Shown here one piece after another: positions 52,160 to 61,303 of a DNA stretch of 64,000 bases (its first letter is position 1; every line of letters starts with the position of its first letter). This DNA is from Pseudonocardia halophobica (GTDB lineage: Bacteria; Actinomycetota; Actinomycetes; Mycobacteriales; Pseudonocardiaceae): assembly GCF_027922425.1 (NCBI RefSeq), contig NZ_BSFQ01000001.1:248001-312000 (forward strand). Direction: 5' to 3'. A program made the translations under genes and the position numbers. The notes under the pieces were generated by a model. That model was given only the letters and a program-made list of their open reading frames with translations, did not search any database and had not been told where the DNA came from.

Positions 52160-53020
52160 TCACGAGCGCACGGCGGCGGCGTCGATCGCGAGGTCGCGGA
52201 GCAGCCAGCGGTCGAGGACGGCGGCGTAGGTGCCGTCGGCGATCAGCGAGGCCAGCGCGGCGCGGACGGCCGGGACCGCACGGTTGTCCACGATCATGCC
52301 GGCCGTGCCCTCGCCGTACGGGGTGCCGGGCAGCGCCAGCTTCCCCTTCCCGAGGACGACGGCGTGACCGGCGGCCGGGGCGTCGGCGACGAAGGCCTCG
52401 AGCTGGTCCGCCAGCAGGCGCCGGGTGGCGTCCTCGGCCCCGCCGACCGGCACGATCTCGATCTCCGGCCGCCGGTTGTCCGTGCAGTGCAGGTTCTCCT
52501 CGGTGACCGCCGCGTGCTGCGCCGACCCGGCGACGACGCCGATGCGGTGCCCGCAGAGCGTGGTCGGCTCGACGCGGTCCGGGTTGCCGGGCGGCGTGAC
52601 GATCGCGGTGCGGGCCTCGAGCCACGGCAGCACGCTGCCGCCCAGCGGGGCCTCGGGCACCGGGACCGGCAGGATCCCGACGTCGTGCCGGGCGCCGACG
52701 AGCGCCCGCGGCAGCGCCGTCGCGGAGACCCCGTCGGACAACGACCGCAGGCCGAGCCGGGCGGCCAGCGCGGCGCCGAGCTCCTCCTCGGCCCCGCTCG
52801 CCGGCCGGGCCACGCCGGGCACGGCGACGCGCAGCGTCCCGCCCTGCAGCGCCGGCGGGAGCATCGCGGCGAGCGCCGGATCGGCGGCCACCTCGGGCAG
52901 CGGCTGCTGGACGACGCCGACGGGCGGCGCGGGGGTGGTCGCGCAACCGACGCCGCCCACGAGCACCGCCCCGGCCGCCAGTACGGCCGCGACGAGCCGG
53001 GTCAGTCCTCGGGTGCGCAC
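52160..53020 (-). CDS. Amino-acid-type solute-binding lipoprotein (second copy)
   Basis: A 286-residue family 3 extracellular binding protein with signal peptide and lipobox (VGGVGCATT, Cys near residue 26), the TLRVAVPGVARPAS opening strand, LCGHRIGVVAGSAQHAAV and the C-terminal ALASLIADGTYAAVLDRWLL. It is more diverged than the copy at 54916-55830 and likely feeds the same permease with another ligand, or acts alone. It begins just after a nine-unit 14-bp array that separates it from the ATPase gene. Confidence 0.82.
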   Translation of the reverse strand: MRTRGLTRLVAAVLAAGAVLVGGVGCATTPAPPVGVVQQPLPEVAADPALAAMLPPALQGGTLRVAVPGVARPASGAEEELGAALAARLGLRSLSDGVSATALPRALVGARHDVGILPVPVPEAPLGGSVLPWLEARTAIVTPPGNPDRVEPTTLCGHRIGVVAGSAQHAAVTEENLHCTDNRRPEIEIVPVGGAEDATRRLLADQLEAFVADAPAAGHAVVLGKGKLALPGTPYGEGTAGMIVDNRAVPAVRAALASLIADGTYAAVLDRWLLRDLAIDAAAVRS

Positions 53021-53102
53021 CCCACGATCGTGTCATCCCGCCAGGTCTGCGCCCGATTCGGGTGCTTCGCCCGCTTCCGCGGCGCCCGTTCCGGCGCCGC
53101 GG

Positions 53103-53228
53103 CGCACCGGCCCCAGCGCACCTGACCCAGCGCACGGGGCCCAGCGCACCGGGCCCAGCGCACCGGACCCAGCGCACCGGCCCCAGCGCACCGGCCCCAG
53201 CGCACCGGCCCCAGCGCACCGGCCCCAG
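53103..53228. repeat. 14-bp minisatellite, nine units
   Basis: Nine head-to-tail units, consensus CGCACCGGCCCCAG, with point changes in units 2-5 and units 1 and 6-9 identical. It fills most of the 220-bp gap between the ABC ATPase gene and the second binding protein. A tandem array in a promoter or leader region could change in length and alter expression. Confidence 0.9.
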
Positions 53229-53240
53229 CAGCCGTCGCGG

Positions 53241-54002
53241 CTACAGCACCTTCGACAGGAACGCCTTCGTCCGCTCGTGCTGCGGGTTGCCGAGCACCTC
53301 CCGCGGTGCGCCCTGCTCGACGATCACGCCCTCGTCCATGAACACCAGGGCGTCGCCGACCTCGCGGGCGAAGCCCATCTCGTGCGTGACCACGACCATC
53401 GTCATGCCCTCGCGCGCGAGCCCGCGCATGACGTCGAGCACCTCGCCGACGAGCTCGGGGTCGAGTGCCGAGGTCGGCTCGTCGAACAGCATCAGCCGCG
53501 GCGACATGGCGAGCGCCCGCGCGATGGCGACGCGCTGCTGCTGCCCGCCGGAGAGCTGCGACGGGTAGTTGTCCCGCCGGTCCGCCAGTCCCACCCGGTC
53601 GAGCAGCTCGACGGCCCGCGCCTTCGCCGCGGCCTTGTCCTGGCGGCGCACGACGACCGGCGCCTCCATGACGTTCTCGATCGCCGTCTTGTGCGGGAAG
53701 AGGTTGAACCGCTGGAACACCATGCCGATGTCCCGCCGCTGGTGCGCGACCTCGGACTCGCGCATCTCGTAGAGCTTCCCGCCGCGTTCCCGGTAGCCGA
53801 CGAGGTGCCCGTCGACCCGCAGCCGCCCGGAGTCGATCCGCTCCAGGTGGTTGATGCAGCGCAGCAGCGTGGACTTGCCGGAGCCCGACGGTCCGATCAC
53901 GCAGCTCACCTCGCCGGGCTGCACGACGAGGTCCACCCCGCGCAGCACCTGCGTGGGGCCGAAGCTCTTGTGGATGCCGAGGGCCTCGACCATGGGCGTC
54001 AC
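53241..54002 (-). CDS. Amino-acid ABC transporter ATP-binding protein (GlnQ/GluA type)
   Basis: A 253-residue ATPase with Walker [11 protein letters not shown]-loop in [12 protein letters not shown], signature LSGGQQQR, Walker [15 protein letters not shown] and the switch His in [10 protein letters not shown]. It powers uptake of polar amino acids with the permease and binding protein encoded upstream. The GTG start overlaps the permease stop as GTGA, and GGAGG is correctly spaced before it. Confidence 0.93.
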   Translation of the reverse strand: MTPMVEALGIHKSFGPTQVLRGVDLVVQPGEVSCVIGPSGSGKSTLLRCINHLERIDSGRLRVDGHLVGYRERGGKLYEMRESEVAHQRRDIGMVFQRFNLFPHKTAIENVMEAPVVVRRQDKAAAKARAVELLDRVGLADRRDNYPSQLSGGQQQRVAIARALAMSPRLMLFDEPTSALDPELVGEVLDVMRGLAREGMTMVVVTHEMGFAREVGDALVFMDEGVIVEQGAPREVLGNPQHERTKAFLSKVL

Positions 54003-54907
54003 GCGGGGGCCTCCTCCGGCGTCCGGCGCAGGAACCCGAACAGCGACGGGCCGGGCGGCCCGGTCTGCAGCCCGCGCCCGTAGCGCCGCTCGATGAAGCC
54101 CTGCCCGACGGAGAGGATCGACGTCAGCGCCAGGTACCAGATCGCCGCGACGATGAGCAGCGGGATCGTCTGGAAATTGACCGAGTAGATCCGCTGCACG
54201 GACGTGAGCAGCTCGAAGTACCCGATCACGACGACGAGCGAGGACGTCTTCAGCATCGAGATCGTCTCGTTGCCCGTCGGCGGGATGATCACCCGCATCG
54301 CCTGCGGCAGCACGATGCGGCGCAGCGTCTGGGCGCGGGACATGCCCAGGGCGCCCGCCGCCTCGGTCTGGCCGTGCTCGACCGAGGCGATGCCGCCGCG
54401 CACGATCTCGGCCATGTACGCGGCCTCGTTGAGCCCGAGGCCGAGCAGGCAGGCCGCGAACTGGTTGATCAGCTGGTTGGTGTCGAAGGAGACGAATTCC
54501 GGCCCGAACGGGATCCCCAGCGACAGCCGCGGGTAGAGCGCCGACAGGAAGTTCCAGAACAGCAGCTGCGCGATCAGCGGCGTGCCGCGGAACACCCAGA
54601 TGTAGAGCGCGGCGACCGAGCTGAGGATCCAGTTCGGCGACAGCCGCATCACGGCGAGCAGGACGCCGCCGACGATGCCGATCACCATGGACAGCACCGT
54701 CAGGACCAGCGTGTTCTTCAGCCCGTTGAGCACGGGCGGCGAGAACAGGTAGTCCCCGACGACGGGCCAGCCGAAGCCGTCGTTGGTCAGGATCGTGTGG
54801 ACGAGCATGGCGGCAAGCACCGCCAGGACGGCCACGGCGACCCACCGCCCCGGGTGCCGGACCGGGACGGCGTTCATGGGCTCGGGACGGCCCGGCGGAG
54901 CTGACAT
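53999..54907 (-). CDS. Amino-acid ABC transporter permease (HisM/GlnP type)
   Basis: A 302-residue inner-membrane permease with an N-terminal helix and the His/Glu/Gln/Arg/opine family core: [20 protein letters not shown] at the start and the ATPase-contact EAA loop [20 protein letters not shown]. The family usually has two permeases; here a single one probably forms a homodimer. Start ATG 54907 lies 9 bp after the binding-protein stop. Confidence 0.92.
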   Translation of the reverse strand: MSAPPGRPEPMNAVPVRHPGRWVAVAVLAVLAAMLVHTILTNDGFGWPVVGDYLFSPPVLNGLKNTLVLTVLSMVIGIVGGVLLAVMRLSPNWILSSVAALYIWVFRGTPLIAQLLFWNFLSALYPRLSLGIPFGPEFVSFDTNQLINQFAACLLGLGLNEAAYMAEIVRGGIASVEHGQTEAAGALGMSRAQTLRRIVLPQAMRVIIPPTGNETISMLKTSSLVVVIGYFELLTSVQRIYSVNFQTIPLLIVAAIWYLALTSILSVGQGFIERRYGRGLQTGPPGPSLFGFLRRTPEEAPA

Positions 54908-54915
54908 CGGGCCGC

Positions 54916-55830
54916 TCAGGCGTTGATCTGCGACGTCGGGATGGCCCCGTTGCCGACGTTCCACTTGTCGAGGATGGCCTTGTAGGTGCCGTCGTCCATC
55001 AGCGCCTGGATCGCGCCCTGGACCGCCTGCGGGAACTCGGCCTGCCCCTTCTTGAGGACGACGCCGTAGGGCGCGGTGTCGTACGGCTCGCCGACGACCT
55101 CGACGGCCTTGTTCGTGGTGGTCACGGCGTAGGCGGCGACCGGGGAGTCGGCGAGCATGCCGACGATGCGCGACGAGGTCAGGGCGAGCGTGACGTCCGT
55201 CTGCTGCTGCAGCTCGGTCACCTGGATCGCCGGCTTGCCCTGGGAGGTGCACTCCTGGCTGCGGGTCACGACCTCCTCGGCCTGCGTGGTGCCGGCCTGG
55301 ACGCCGATCGCCTTGCCGCAGAGGTCGTCGGGGTTCAGTCCGTCCGGGTTGCCCGCCTTCACGGCCAGGCTGGTGCCGGCGGTGAAGTAGCTGACCATGT
55401 CGACGGTCGCGGTGCGCTCGGGCGTGATCGAGAAGGACGACATGCCGGCCTCGTACCGGGCGCCGTCGATGCCGGGGATGATCCCGGAGAACTGGCTGTT
55501 CTGGAACTCGGCCTGCAGCCCCAGCTTCTGCGCGATCGCCGTGCCGAGGTCCACGTCCATCCCGATGATGGTGCGGCCGTCGGTGTCGGTGAACTCGTTG
55601 GGCGGGTAGGAGGCGTCCGTGCCGAAGACGAGCTTGCCGTCGGCGGAGACGGAGGCGGGGACCTTGGCGGCGAGGGCGTCGTCCTTCGCGGCCGCCGGGA
55701 CGGCCGGGGCGGAGCTCGCGCCGGCGCCACCGCCGCCGGAGCCGTCGCCGCTGGAGCCGCACCCGGCCAGGACGACGGCGAGGGCCGCCGCGGCCAGCGC
55801 GGCGGGGATCGTTCGGTTTCGGGCGGACAC
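54916..55830 (-). CDS. Amino-acid ABC transporter substrate-binding lipoprotein
   Basis: A 304-residue family 3 binding protein: signal peptide with lipobox LAGC (Cys near residue 24), a Gly/Ser/Ala linker, then [20 protein letters not shown] and [16 protein letters not shown] as the ligand-binding start and [19 protein letters not shown] in lobe 2. GAGGAGGTG precedes GTG 55830. The operon order (binding protein, permease, ATPase) with tight coupling indicates one uptake system for glutamate, glutamine or a related polar amino acid. Confidence 0.92.
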   Translation of the reverse strand: MSARNRTIPAALAAAALAVVLAGCGSSGDGSGGGGAGASSAPAVPAAAKDDALAAKVPASVSADGKLVFGTDASYPPNEFTDTDGRTIIGMDVDLGTAIAQKLGLQAEFQNSQFSGIIPGIDGARYEAGMSSFSITPERTATVDMVSYFTAGTSLAVKAGNPDGLNPDDLCGKAIGVQAGTTQAEEVVTRSQECTSQGKPAIQVTELQQQTDVTLALTSSRIVGMLADSPVAAYAVTTTNKAVEVVGEPYDTAPYGVVLKKGQAEFPQAVQGAIQALMDDGTYKAILDKWNVGNGAIPTSQINA

Positions 55831-56036
55831 GCCGGCACCTCCTCTTCGGTCCGCGCGGGCGGCGCGGTCGTCGGGATGCTGCCACCTGGCTGCCGGAAGG
55901 ACATCCCGGAACGATCGTCCGTTACCCGACGGACACATGGTTGGCCGCCGCGGATCGCGGGAACCAGGACATATCACCGGGCGTTGACGGTGTGGAACGG
56001 ACGGTGGACGACACCGGACACGACGGGAGGAAGCGC

Positions 56037-56369
56037 ATGGCGGGCTTGTTCAAGAAGCTCGGCGCGCTGGCGGGTGCCGCGGAGGCGGCGCGCCGCTACG
56101 CGAAGAAGAACCCGGACAAGGCCGGGAAGTTCGTCGACCAGGCCGCCCAGTTCGTCGACAAGCAGACGAAGGGCAAGTACTCGGGGCAGATCCACGGCGC
56201 CGCGCAGAAGGCCAAGGGTGCCGCCGGCATCCACGGCCAGCAGGGCCGGGGCCCCCAGCAGGGCTACGGCCAGCAGGGCTACGGCCAGCAGGGGCAGCCG
56301 GGCTACGGCCAGCAGGGCTACGGGCAGCAGGGTCCGACCGACCCGCCCACCGCCCCCTACCGCGGCTGA
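56037..56369 (+). CDS. MT0933-type antitoxin-like protein with QGY-rich tail
   Basis: A 110-residue protein. The N-terminal part (AGLFKKLGALAGAAEAARRY, AKKNPDKAGKFVDQAAQFVD, KQTKGKYSGQIHGA) follows the MT0933/Rv0909-like antitoxin family pattern of DKAxxFxDxKTxGKYxD. The C-terminal 45 residues are repeats of QQGYG, a low-complexity segment of a type seen in condensate-forming proteins. No partner toxin gene is adjacent. GGGAGGAAG precedes ATG 56037. Confidence 0.72.
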   Translation: MAGLFKKLGALAGAAEAARRYAKKNPDKAGKFVDQAAQFVDKQTKGKYSGQIHGAAQKAKGAAGIHGQQGRGPQQGYGQQGYGQQGQPGYGQQGYGQQGPTDPPTAPYRG

Positions 56370-56388
56370 CACCCGCGACGCGCACGCG

Positions 56389-56421
56389 CGGCCCGGTCAT
56401 CTCGTCGAGGTGACCGGGCCG
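56389..56421 (+). terminator. Terminator after the antitoxin-like gene
   Basis: Perfect 11-bp stem CGGCCCGGTCA/TGACCGGGCCG with an 11-nt loop, 19 bases after the stop codon. Confidence 0.8.
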
Positions 56422-56680
56422 TCGTCGTTCCCGGCGGTGATCGTTCCGAGGCCCGAGGATCGGACGCCGAACGGAGCCGTGGCCCCACGCACGGCCCGCC
56501 GCCCGATCCTGTGGGATCTCGCGGTCCCCCCGCCGGCGCGAGCCGTGCCACTATCACCTCAGAGGACGTCCGGCGCGGGGCGGCCCACACACCCGAGTGG
56601 TCCGCCGCCGGCCGTCCGTCGGCCCGCGGGCGGTGTGCCACAGCACGGACCCCGCGTGTCGTGAGCACGAGGAGGAACGC

Positions 56681-57862
56681 GTGTCCCGTCCACAGAGCTG
56701 GGTCCCGACCGATCCCCGATCCGCACCGACCCGCGAGCACGTCCTGTCCGGACTGCACGGCACCGACGAGGGCGGCGCCGAGCTCGTCCAGCTGCTGACC
56801 CCCGAGGGGCAGCGGGTGTCCGACGACCGGTTCGGTTCCTGGGCGGACGACGTCGGCGCCGAGGAGCTCAAGGGCTACTACCGCGACATGGTCCTGGTCC
56901 GCCGCGTCGACCGCGAGGGCAACGCCCTGCAGCGCCAGGGCCAGCTGGGCATCTGGGTGCCGCTGCTCGGCCAGGAGGCCGCCCAGGTGGGCGCCGGCCG
57001 CGCCGCCACCCCGCGCGACATGATCTTCCCCAGCTACCGCGAGCACGGCGTGGCCTGGTGTCGCGGGATCGACCCGACGGACCTGCTGGGCATCTTCCGC
57101 GGCACCGACCACGGCTCGTGGGACCCGATCGAGGCCCGGTTCCACCTGTACACGATCGTCATCGGCAACCAGTGCCTCAACGCCACCGGCTACGCCATGG
57201 GCCAGAAGTTCGAGGGCAAGGTCGGCGACGGGCCGGACGCCGAGGCCACGATGTGCTTCTTCGGCGACGGCGCCACCAGCCAGGGGGACGTCCACGAGGG
57301 GTTCGTGTGGGCGGCCGCCTACGATGCCCCGGTCGTCTTCTACTGCCAGAACAACCAGTGGGCGATCTCGGTGCCGCTCGAACGCCAGACCCGGGTGCCG
57401 CTCTTCCAGCGGGCGCGCGGCTACGGCTTCCCGGGCGTGCGGGTCGACGGCAACGACGTCCTCGCCTGCCTCGCCGTCACCCGCTGGGCCCTGGAGGAGT
57501 GCCGCACCGGCAACGGGCCCGTCCTGATCGAGGCGTTCACCTACCGCATGGACGCGCACACGACGTCGGACGACCCCTCGCGCTACCGGCTCGCCGACGA
57601 GCTCGAGCTGTGGAAGCTCAAGGACCCGATCGAGCGGGTGCGGGTGAACCTGGTGCGCGAGCACGGCGTGGGGCAGGACTTCTTCGACGAGGTGCAGGCA
57701 AAGTCGGACGAGCTCGCCGCCCGCTTCCGCGCCTTCTGCGTCGCGATGCCGGACCCCGGTCCGGACCGGATGTTCTCCGAGGTCTACGCCGAGCTGTCGC
57801 CCCAGTTGGCGGCGGAGAAGTCGGCGTACCTGGAGTACCACGCGTCGTTCGAGGGGGCGTGA
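56681..57862 (+). CDS. 2-oxoacid dehydrogenase E1 component, alpha subunit
   Basis: A 393-residue thiamine-diphosphate-binding subunit. The TPP motif runs from GDGATSQGDVHEGFVWAAAY to FYCQNNQWAIS (about residues 195-227); GQEAAQVGAGRA and TYRMDAHTTSDDPSRYR are also diagnostic. It decarboxylates pyruvate or a branched-chain 2-oxoacid. GAGGAGGA precedes GTG 56681. First of an E1alpha-E1beta-E2 operon; no E3 gene is in the window. Pyruvate versus branched-chain substrate cannot be settled by eye. Confidence 0.92.
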   Translation: MSRPQSWVPTDPRSAPTREHVLSGLHGTDEGGAELVQLLTPEGQRVSDDRFGSWADDVGAEELKGYYRDMVLVRRVDREGNALQRQGQLGIWVPLLGQEAAQVGAGRAATPRDMIFPSYREHGVAWCRGIDPTDLLGIFRGTDHGSWDPIEARFHLYTIVIGNQCLNATGYAMGQKFEGKVGDGPDAEATMCFFGDGATSQGDVHEGFVWAAAYDAPVVFYCQNNQWAISVPLERQTRVPLFQRARGYGFPGVRVDGNDVLACLAVTRWALEECRTGNGPVLIEAFTYRMDAHTTSDDPSRYRLADELELWKLKDPIERVRVNLVREHGVGQDFFDEVQAKSDELAARFRAFCVAMPDPGPDRMFSEVYAELSPQLAAEKSAYLEYHASFEGA

Positions 57863-57867
57863 GACGG

Positions 57868-58839
57868 ATGACCACGATGACGCTCGCCAAGGCGCTCAAC
57901 TCCGGGCTGCGCGCGGCGATGGAACTCGACCCGAAGGTCCTGGTGATGGGCGAGGACGTCGGCAAGCTCGGCGGCGTCTTCCGGGTGACGGACGGGCTGG
58001 CCAAGGACTTCGGCGAGCAGCGCGTGCTCGACACCCCGCTGTCGGAGAGCGGGATCATCGGCACCGCGGTGGGCCTCGCGATCCGCGGCTTCCGCCCGGT
58101 CTGCGAGATCCAGTTCGACGGGTTCGTGTTCCCCGGCTTCGACCAGATCGTCTCCCAGCTGGCCAAGGTGCGGTTCCGGTCGCAGGGCAAGGTGCCGATG
58201 CCCGTCGTCGTCCGGATCCCGTTCGGCGGCGGGATCGGCGCCGTGGAGCACCACAGCGAGTCGCCCGAGTCGCTGTTCGCGCACGTCGCGGGGCTCAAGG
58301 TGGTTGCCTGCTCGAACCCGGACGACGCCCACTGGATGATCCGCCAGGCCATCGCCAGCGACGACCCGGTGATCTTCTTCGAGCCCAAGCGGCGGTACTG
58401 GGAGAAGGGCGAGGTCTCGGAGACCGAGCCCGCCCCGCTGTTCTCCTCGCGGGTCGTCCGGTCGGGCGCCGACGTGACCGTGGCCTGCTACGGCCCGCTG
58501 GTGAAGACCTGCCTGGAGGCCGCGGCGGCCGCGGAGGCGGAGGGCACCGACATCGAGGTGATCGACCTGCGCTCGCTGTCCCCGCTGGACCTCGGTCCGG
58601 TGTTCGGGTCGGTGCGCCGCACCGGCCGGCTCGTGGTGGTGTCCGAGGCGCCGTCGGAGGCGTCGGTGACCTCGGAGGTCGCGGCCCGGGTGCAGGAGGA
58701 GTGCTTCCACTCGCTGGAGGCGCCGGTGCTGCGGGTGACCGGCTTCGACACCCCCTACCCGCCCTCCAAGTGCGAGGACGACTACCTGCCCGATCTCGAC
58801 CGCGTGCTCGACGGCGTCGACCGCGCGCTGGGGTGGTGA
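57868..58839 (+). CDS. 2-oxoacid dehydrogenase E1 component, beta subunit
   Basis: A 323-residue transketolase-like beta subunit forming the active site with E1alpha. MTTMTLAKALNSGLRAAMEL, LVMGEDVGKLGGVFRVTDGL, FGEQRVLDTPLSESGIIGTA and the loop PFGGGIGAVEHHSES match pyruvate/branched-chain E1beta. Starts 5 bp after E1alpha; its stop overlaps the E2 start as GTGA. Confidence 0.93.
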   Translation: MTTMTLAKALNSGLRAAMELDPKVLVMGEDVGKLGGVFRVTDGLAKDFGEQRVLDTPLSESGIIGTAVGLAIRGFRPVCEIQFDGFVFPGFDQIVSQLAKVRFRSQGKVPMPVVVRIPFGGGIGAVEHHSESPESLFAHVAGLKVVACSNPDDAHWMIRQAIASDDPVIFFEPKRRYWEKGEVSETEPAPLFSSRVVRSGADVTVACYGPLVKTCLEAAAAAEAEGTDIEVIDLRSLSPLDLGPVFGSVRRTGRLVVVSEAPSEASVTSEVAARVQEECFHSLEAPVLRVTGFDTPYPPSKCEDDYLPDLDRVLDGVDRALGW

Positions 58840-60332
58840 GCGTGCCCGAGATCTTCCGGATGCCCGATGTCGGCGAGGGGCTGACCGAGGCCGAGATCGT
58901 GGCCTGGCAGGTCGCCCCGGGCGACCCGGTGGCGGTCAACCAGATCCTGGTCGAGATCGAGACGGCCAAGGCCGTGGTCGAGCTGCCGTCGCCCTTCGCC
59001 GGGACGGTCCACGAGCTGCTGGCCGAGCCCGGTGCGACCGTGCAGGTCGGCGAGCCGATCATCGCGATCCGGACGGCCGAGGGGGGCACACCCGAGCCGA
59101 CGCCCGTGAGCGAGAGCCCGGCGGAGAGCAAGGGTGCGCTGATCGGCGAGGCCGGCGCCGACGGCCGGATCGCCACGCTCGTCGGCTACGGCCCCCGGCA
59201 GGGCGCCGCGCGGCGGCGCCCTCGGAAGGGCGTGCCCGGCGCGGCGGCCGCGGTGGCGGAGCCCGAGGTCGCCCCGGTCGTCGCCGGGGAGGAGGCGGCC
59301 GCCCAGGTCGGTCCGGCCGCCGCGGCGGCGAGCGCACCGGACCTCGACGACGGCGCCGCGGCGGGCCCGGAGTCCCTGGTCCCGCTGGCCAAGCCGCCGG
59401 TGCGCAAGCTGGCGAAGGACCTCGGCGTCGACCTGCGGGCGCTCGCCGGGTCCGGCCCGGGCGGGGTCATCACCCGGGACGACGTCCGCGCGGCGGCGTC
59501 GGCGCAGGCCGCCGGTGCCGCCGGTGCCGCCGGTGCCGCCGGTGCCGCCGGTGCCACCGGTGCCGCCGGTGCCACCGCGGCCCCGGCGGCCGAACCCGTG
59601 GCCGTACCGGCCGCAGCCGCACCCGAGTCCGTCGGCGGGGTGCGGCGCGAGCCGATCCGCGGGGTGCGCAGGGCCACGGCGGCGGCCATGGTGCAGTCCG
59701 CGTTCACGGCCCCGCACGTCACCGAGTTCCTGTCGGTCGACGTCACGGAGACCATGGCGCTGCGGGACCGGCTGCGCGCGTCGCGGCGGTTCGCCGACGT
59801 CAAGCTCACGCCGCTCGCGTTCGTCGCCAAGGCGGTGTGCCTGGCCGCGCGCCGGACCCCGGCGGTCAACGCGAGCTGGGACGAGCCGGCCGGCGAGATC
59901 GTGTACTACGACCACGTCCAGCTCGGGATCGCCGCCGCGACCCCGCGCGGCCTGCTCGTGCCGAAGATCCGGGACGCCGACCGGCTCGACCTGCACGGCC
60001 TGGCCGCCGCGCTCGGCGCGCTCACGGAGACCGCGCGGGCGGGGAAGACGGCCCCGTCGGACCTGGTCGGCGGCACGATCACGATCACGAACGTCGGGGT
60101 GTTCGGCGTCGACACCGGCACGCCGATCCTCAACCCGGGCGAGGCGGCGATCCTGGCCGTCGGCTCGATCAAGCCCGCGCCGTGGGTCGTCGACGGGGAG
60201 CTCACGGTGCGGACGGTGTGCCAGCTGGCGCTGTCCTTCGACCACCGGCTGGTCGACGGCGAGCAGGGCTCCCGCTTCCTCGCCGACGTCGGCGCCCTGC
60301 TCGAGGACCCCGCGACGGCGATGCTCTGGTGA
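58836..60332 (+). CDS. 2-oxoacid dehydrogenase E2 component (dihydrolipoyl acyltransferase)
   Basis: A 498-residue acyltransferase with one N-terminal lipoyl domain (lipoyl Lys45 in EIETAKAVVE), a peripheral-subunit binding domain (KPPVRKLAKDLGVDLRALAG, GPGGVITRDDVRAA) and a C-terminal CAT domain with the active-site DHRLVDG (H470, D474). The second linker is a run of GAA units encoded by a 9-bp DNA repeat (59508-59575), a flexible hinge. The GTG start at 58836 overlaps the E1beta stop. Confidence 0.93.
   Translation: MSVPEIFRMPDVGEGLTEAEIVAWQVAPGDPVAVNQILVEIETAKAVVELPSPFAGTVHELLAEPGATVQVGEPIIAIRTAEGGTPEPTPVSESPAESKGALIGEAGADGRIATLVGYGPRQGAARRRPRKGVPGAAAAVAEPEVAPVVAGEEAAAQVGPAAAAASAPDLDDGAAAGPESLVPLAKPPVRKLAKDLGVDLRALAGSGPGGVITRDDVRAAASAQAAGAAGAAGAAGAAGATGAAGATAAPAAEPVAVPAAAAPESVGGVRREPIRGVRRATAAAMVQSAFTAPHVTEFLSVDVTETMALRDRLRASRRFADVKLTPLAFVAKAVCLAARRTPAVNASWDEPAGEIVYYDHVQLGIAAATPRGLLVPKIRDADRLDLHGLAAALGALTETARAGKTAPSDLVGGTITITNVGVFGVDTGTPILNPGEAAILAVGSIKPAPWVVDGELTVRTVCQLALSFDHRLVDGEQGSRFLADVGALLEDPATAMLW
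59508..59575 (+). repeat. 9-bp coding repeat in the E2 linker
   Basis: Seven or so copies of GCCGCCGGT-like units encoding an Ala-Ala-Gly linker inside the E2 gene. Length may vary between strains without breaking the frame. Confidence 0.8.
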
Positions 60333-60343
60333 CGACCCCGTGG

Positions 60344-60382
60344 ACGGCGCTCTCGCTCGGGAGGTGTGAGCGAGAGCGCCGT
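60344..60382 (+). terminator. Terminator of the E1-E2 operon
   Basis: A 15-bp perfect stem (ACGGCGCTCTCGCTC at 60344-60358 with 60368-60382) and a 9-nt loop, 11 bases after the E2 stop. The GTG at 60366, the longest start for the next gene, lies inside this hairpin and is therefore rejected as its start. Confidence 0.88.
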
Positions 60383-60431
60383 TCGCTCGGGTGATCGGGA
60401 GAAAAACGGCGGTCCCGTGCGTTGGACGGGT

Positions 60432-60923
60432 ATGCCGTTCGTGCTGCTGTACCTGGTGGTCGAGATCGTCGCCGTGGTCGCGCTGGGCTCCTGGATCGGC
60501 GCCCTGCCGACCCTGCTGGTGCTGCTCGCGGGCTCCGTGCTGGGCCTGTGGCTCGCCCGCCGGGAGGGGCTGCGGGCCGCGCAGGCCCTCGCCGAGGCGG
60601 CCCGGAACCGGCGCGTCGCCACCTCGGAGACCACGGACGGGATGCTCGTCGCCGTCGGCGGCCTGCTGCTGTTCGTGCCCGGCCTGGTCACGGACGTGCT
60701 GGGGCTGCTGCTGGTGCTGCCGCCCACCCGGGCGCTGGTGCGCCGCCGGCTCGTCGCGTCGACCGAGCGCCGGCACCCCGGCCTGCGCACCGCGCGGATC
60801 CGCAGCGAGGGTCAGGTGATCGACGCCGAGGTCGTCGACGTCCGGCCCGGGGCGGGCACAGAGCCGCCGCGCCGCCCCGGCGGCCCCATGGTGATCGAGG
60901 GGACCGTGGTCGACGAGCGCTGA
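60432..60923 (+). CDS. fxsA: FxsA family cytoplasmic membrane protein
   Basis: A 163-residue protein with two to three hydrophobic segments: MPFVLLYLVVEIVAVVALG, then LPTLLVLLAGSVLGLWLARR and GGLLLFVPGLVTDVLGLLLV, the FxsA core (a Val/Gly-rich helix ending in PG-x-x-TD-x-x-G-x-x-L-L-x-P). FxsA of E. coli moderates phage exclusion; the role here is unknown. The C-terminal tail (IDAEVVDVRPG, VIEGTVVDE) is typical of actinobacterial members. ATG 60432 follows GGACGGG. Confidence 0.85.
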   Translation: MPFVLLYLVVEIVAVVALGSWIGALPTLLVLLAGSVLGLWLARREGLRAAQALAEAARNRRVATSETTDGMLVAVGGLLLFVPGLVTDVLGLLLVLPPTRALVRRRLVASTERRHPGLRTARIRSEGQVIDAEVVDVRPGAGTEPPRRPGGPMVIEGTVVDER

Positions 60924-60962
60924 GCTGAGCGCTCGCCGGCGCGCCACCGGTGTTCTTCGGGG

Positions 60963-61178
60963 CTACTCGGCCTCGGAGGTCAGGAAGGCGACCGTCACGG
61001 GGCCGCCGTGGTTGTGCAGCACGGCCGCGCTGCTGCCGGTGAGCAGCAGGCCGACGGCCGCGGTGAGCATGGCCCGGGCGGTCGCCCGCAGCCCGATCCG
61101 GCGCTGTCGTCCGGGGCGCATCCGCAATTCCTGCCGGGTGCGTCGCGTCAGGCGGTGCCGTCCCCCTCGAGAACCCAC
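60963..61178 (-). CDS. Possible small membrane protein
   Basis: A doubtful 71-residue frame, basic at the N-terminus (GSRGGRHRLTRRTRQELRMR) with one hydrophobic segment (ARAMLTAAVGLLLTGSSAAV). ATG 61121 is an alternative start. Not recognised. It lies alone in the 380-bp gap between fxsA and the SIMPL gene; the rest of that gap shows nothing. Confidence 0.35.
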   Translation of the reverse strand: MGSRGGRHRLTRRTRQELRMRPGRQRRIGLRATARAMLTAAVGLLLTGSSAAVLHNHGGPVTVAFLTSEAE

Positions 61179-61303
61179 GCTGTCCTCCCGTCACGAACCG
61201 AGTGACTAGTCCGAACGAGTGTCGGACCGATGGCGGGAATTGCGCTACCCGGACGCTCCGATTCACCCAATGGGACAGCAATTCGGCGGGAAAAGCGCCG
61301 ATA

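Noticed and set aside
60366..60431. N-terminal extension of FxsA from GTG 60366
   Set aside because: The GTG lies in the loop/stem of a 15-bp terminator hairpin, and the FxsA family starts at the hydrophobic MPFVLLY segment.
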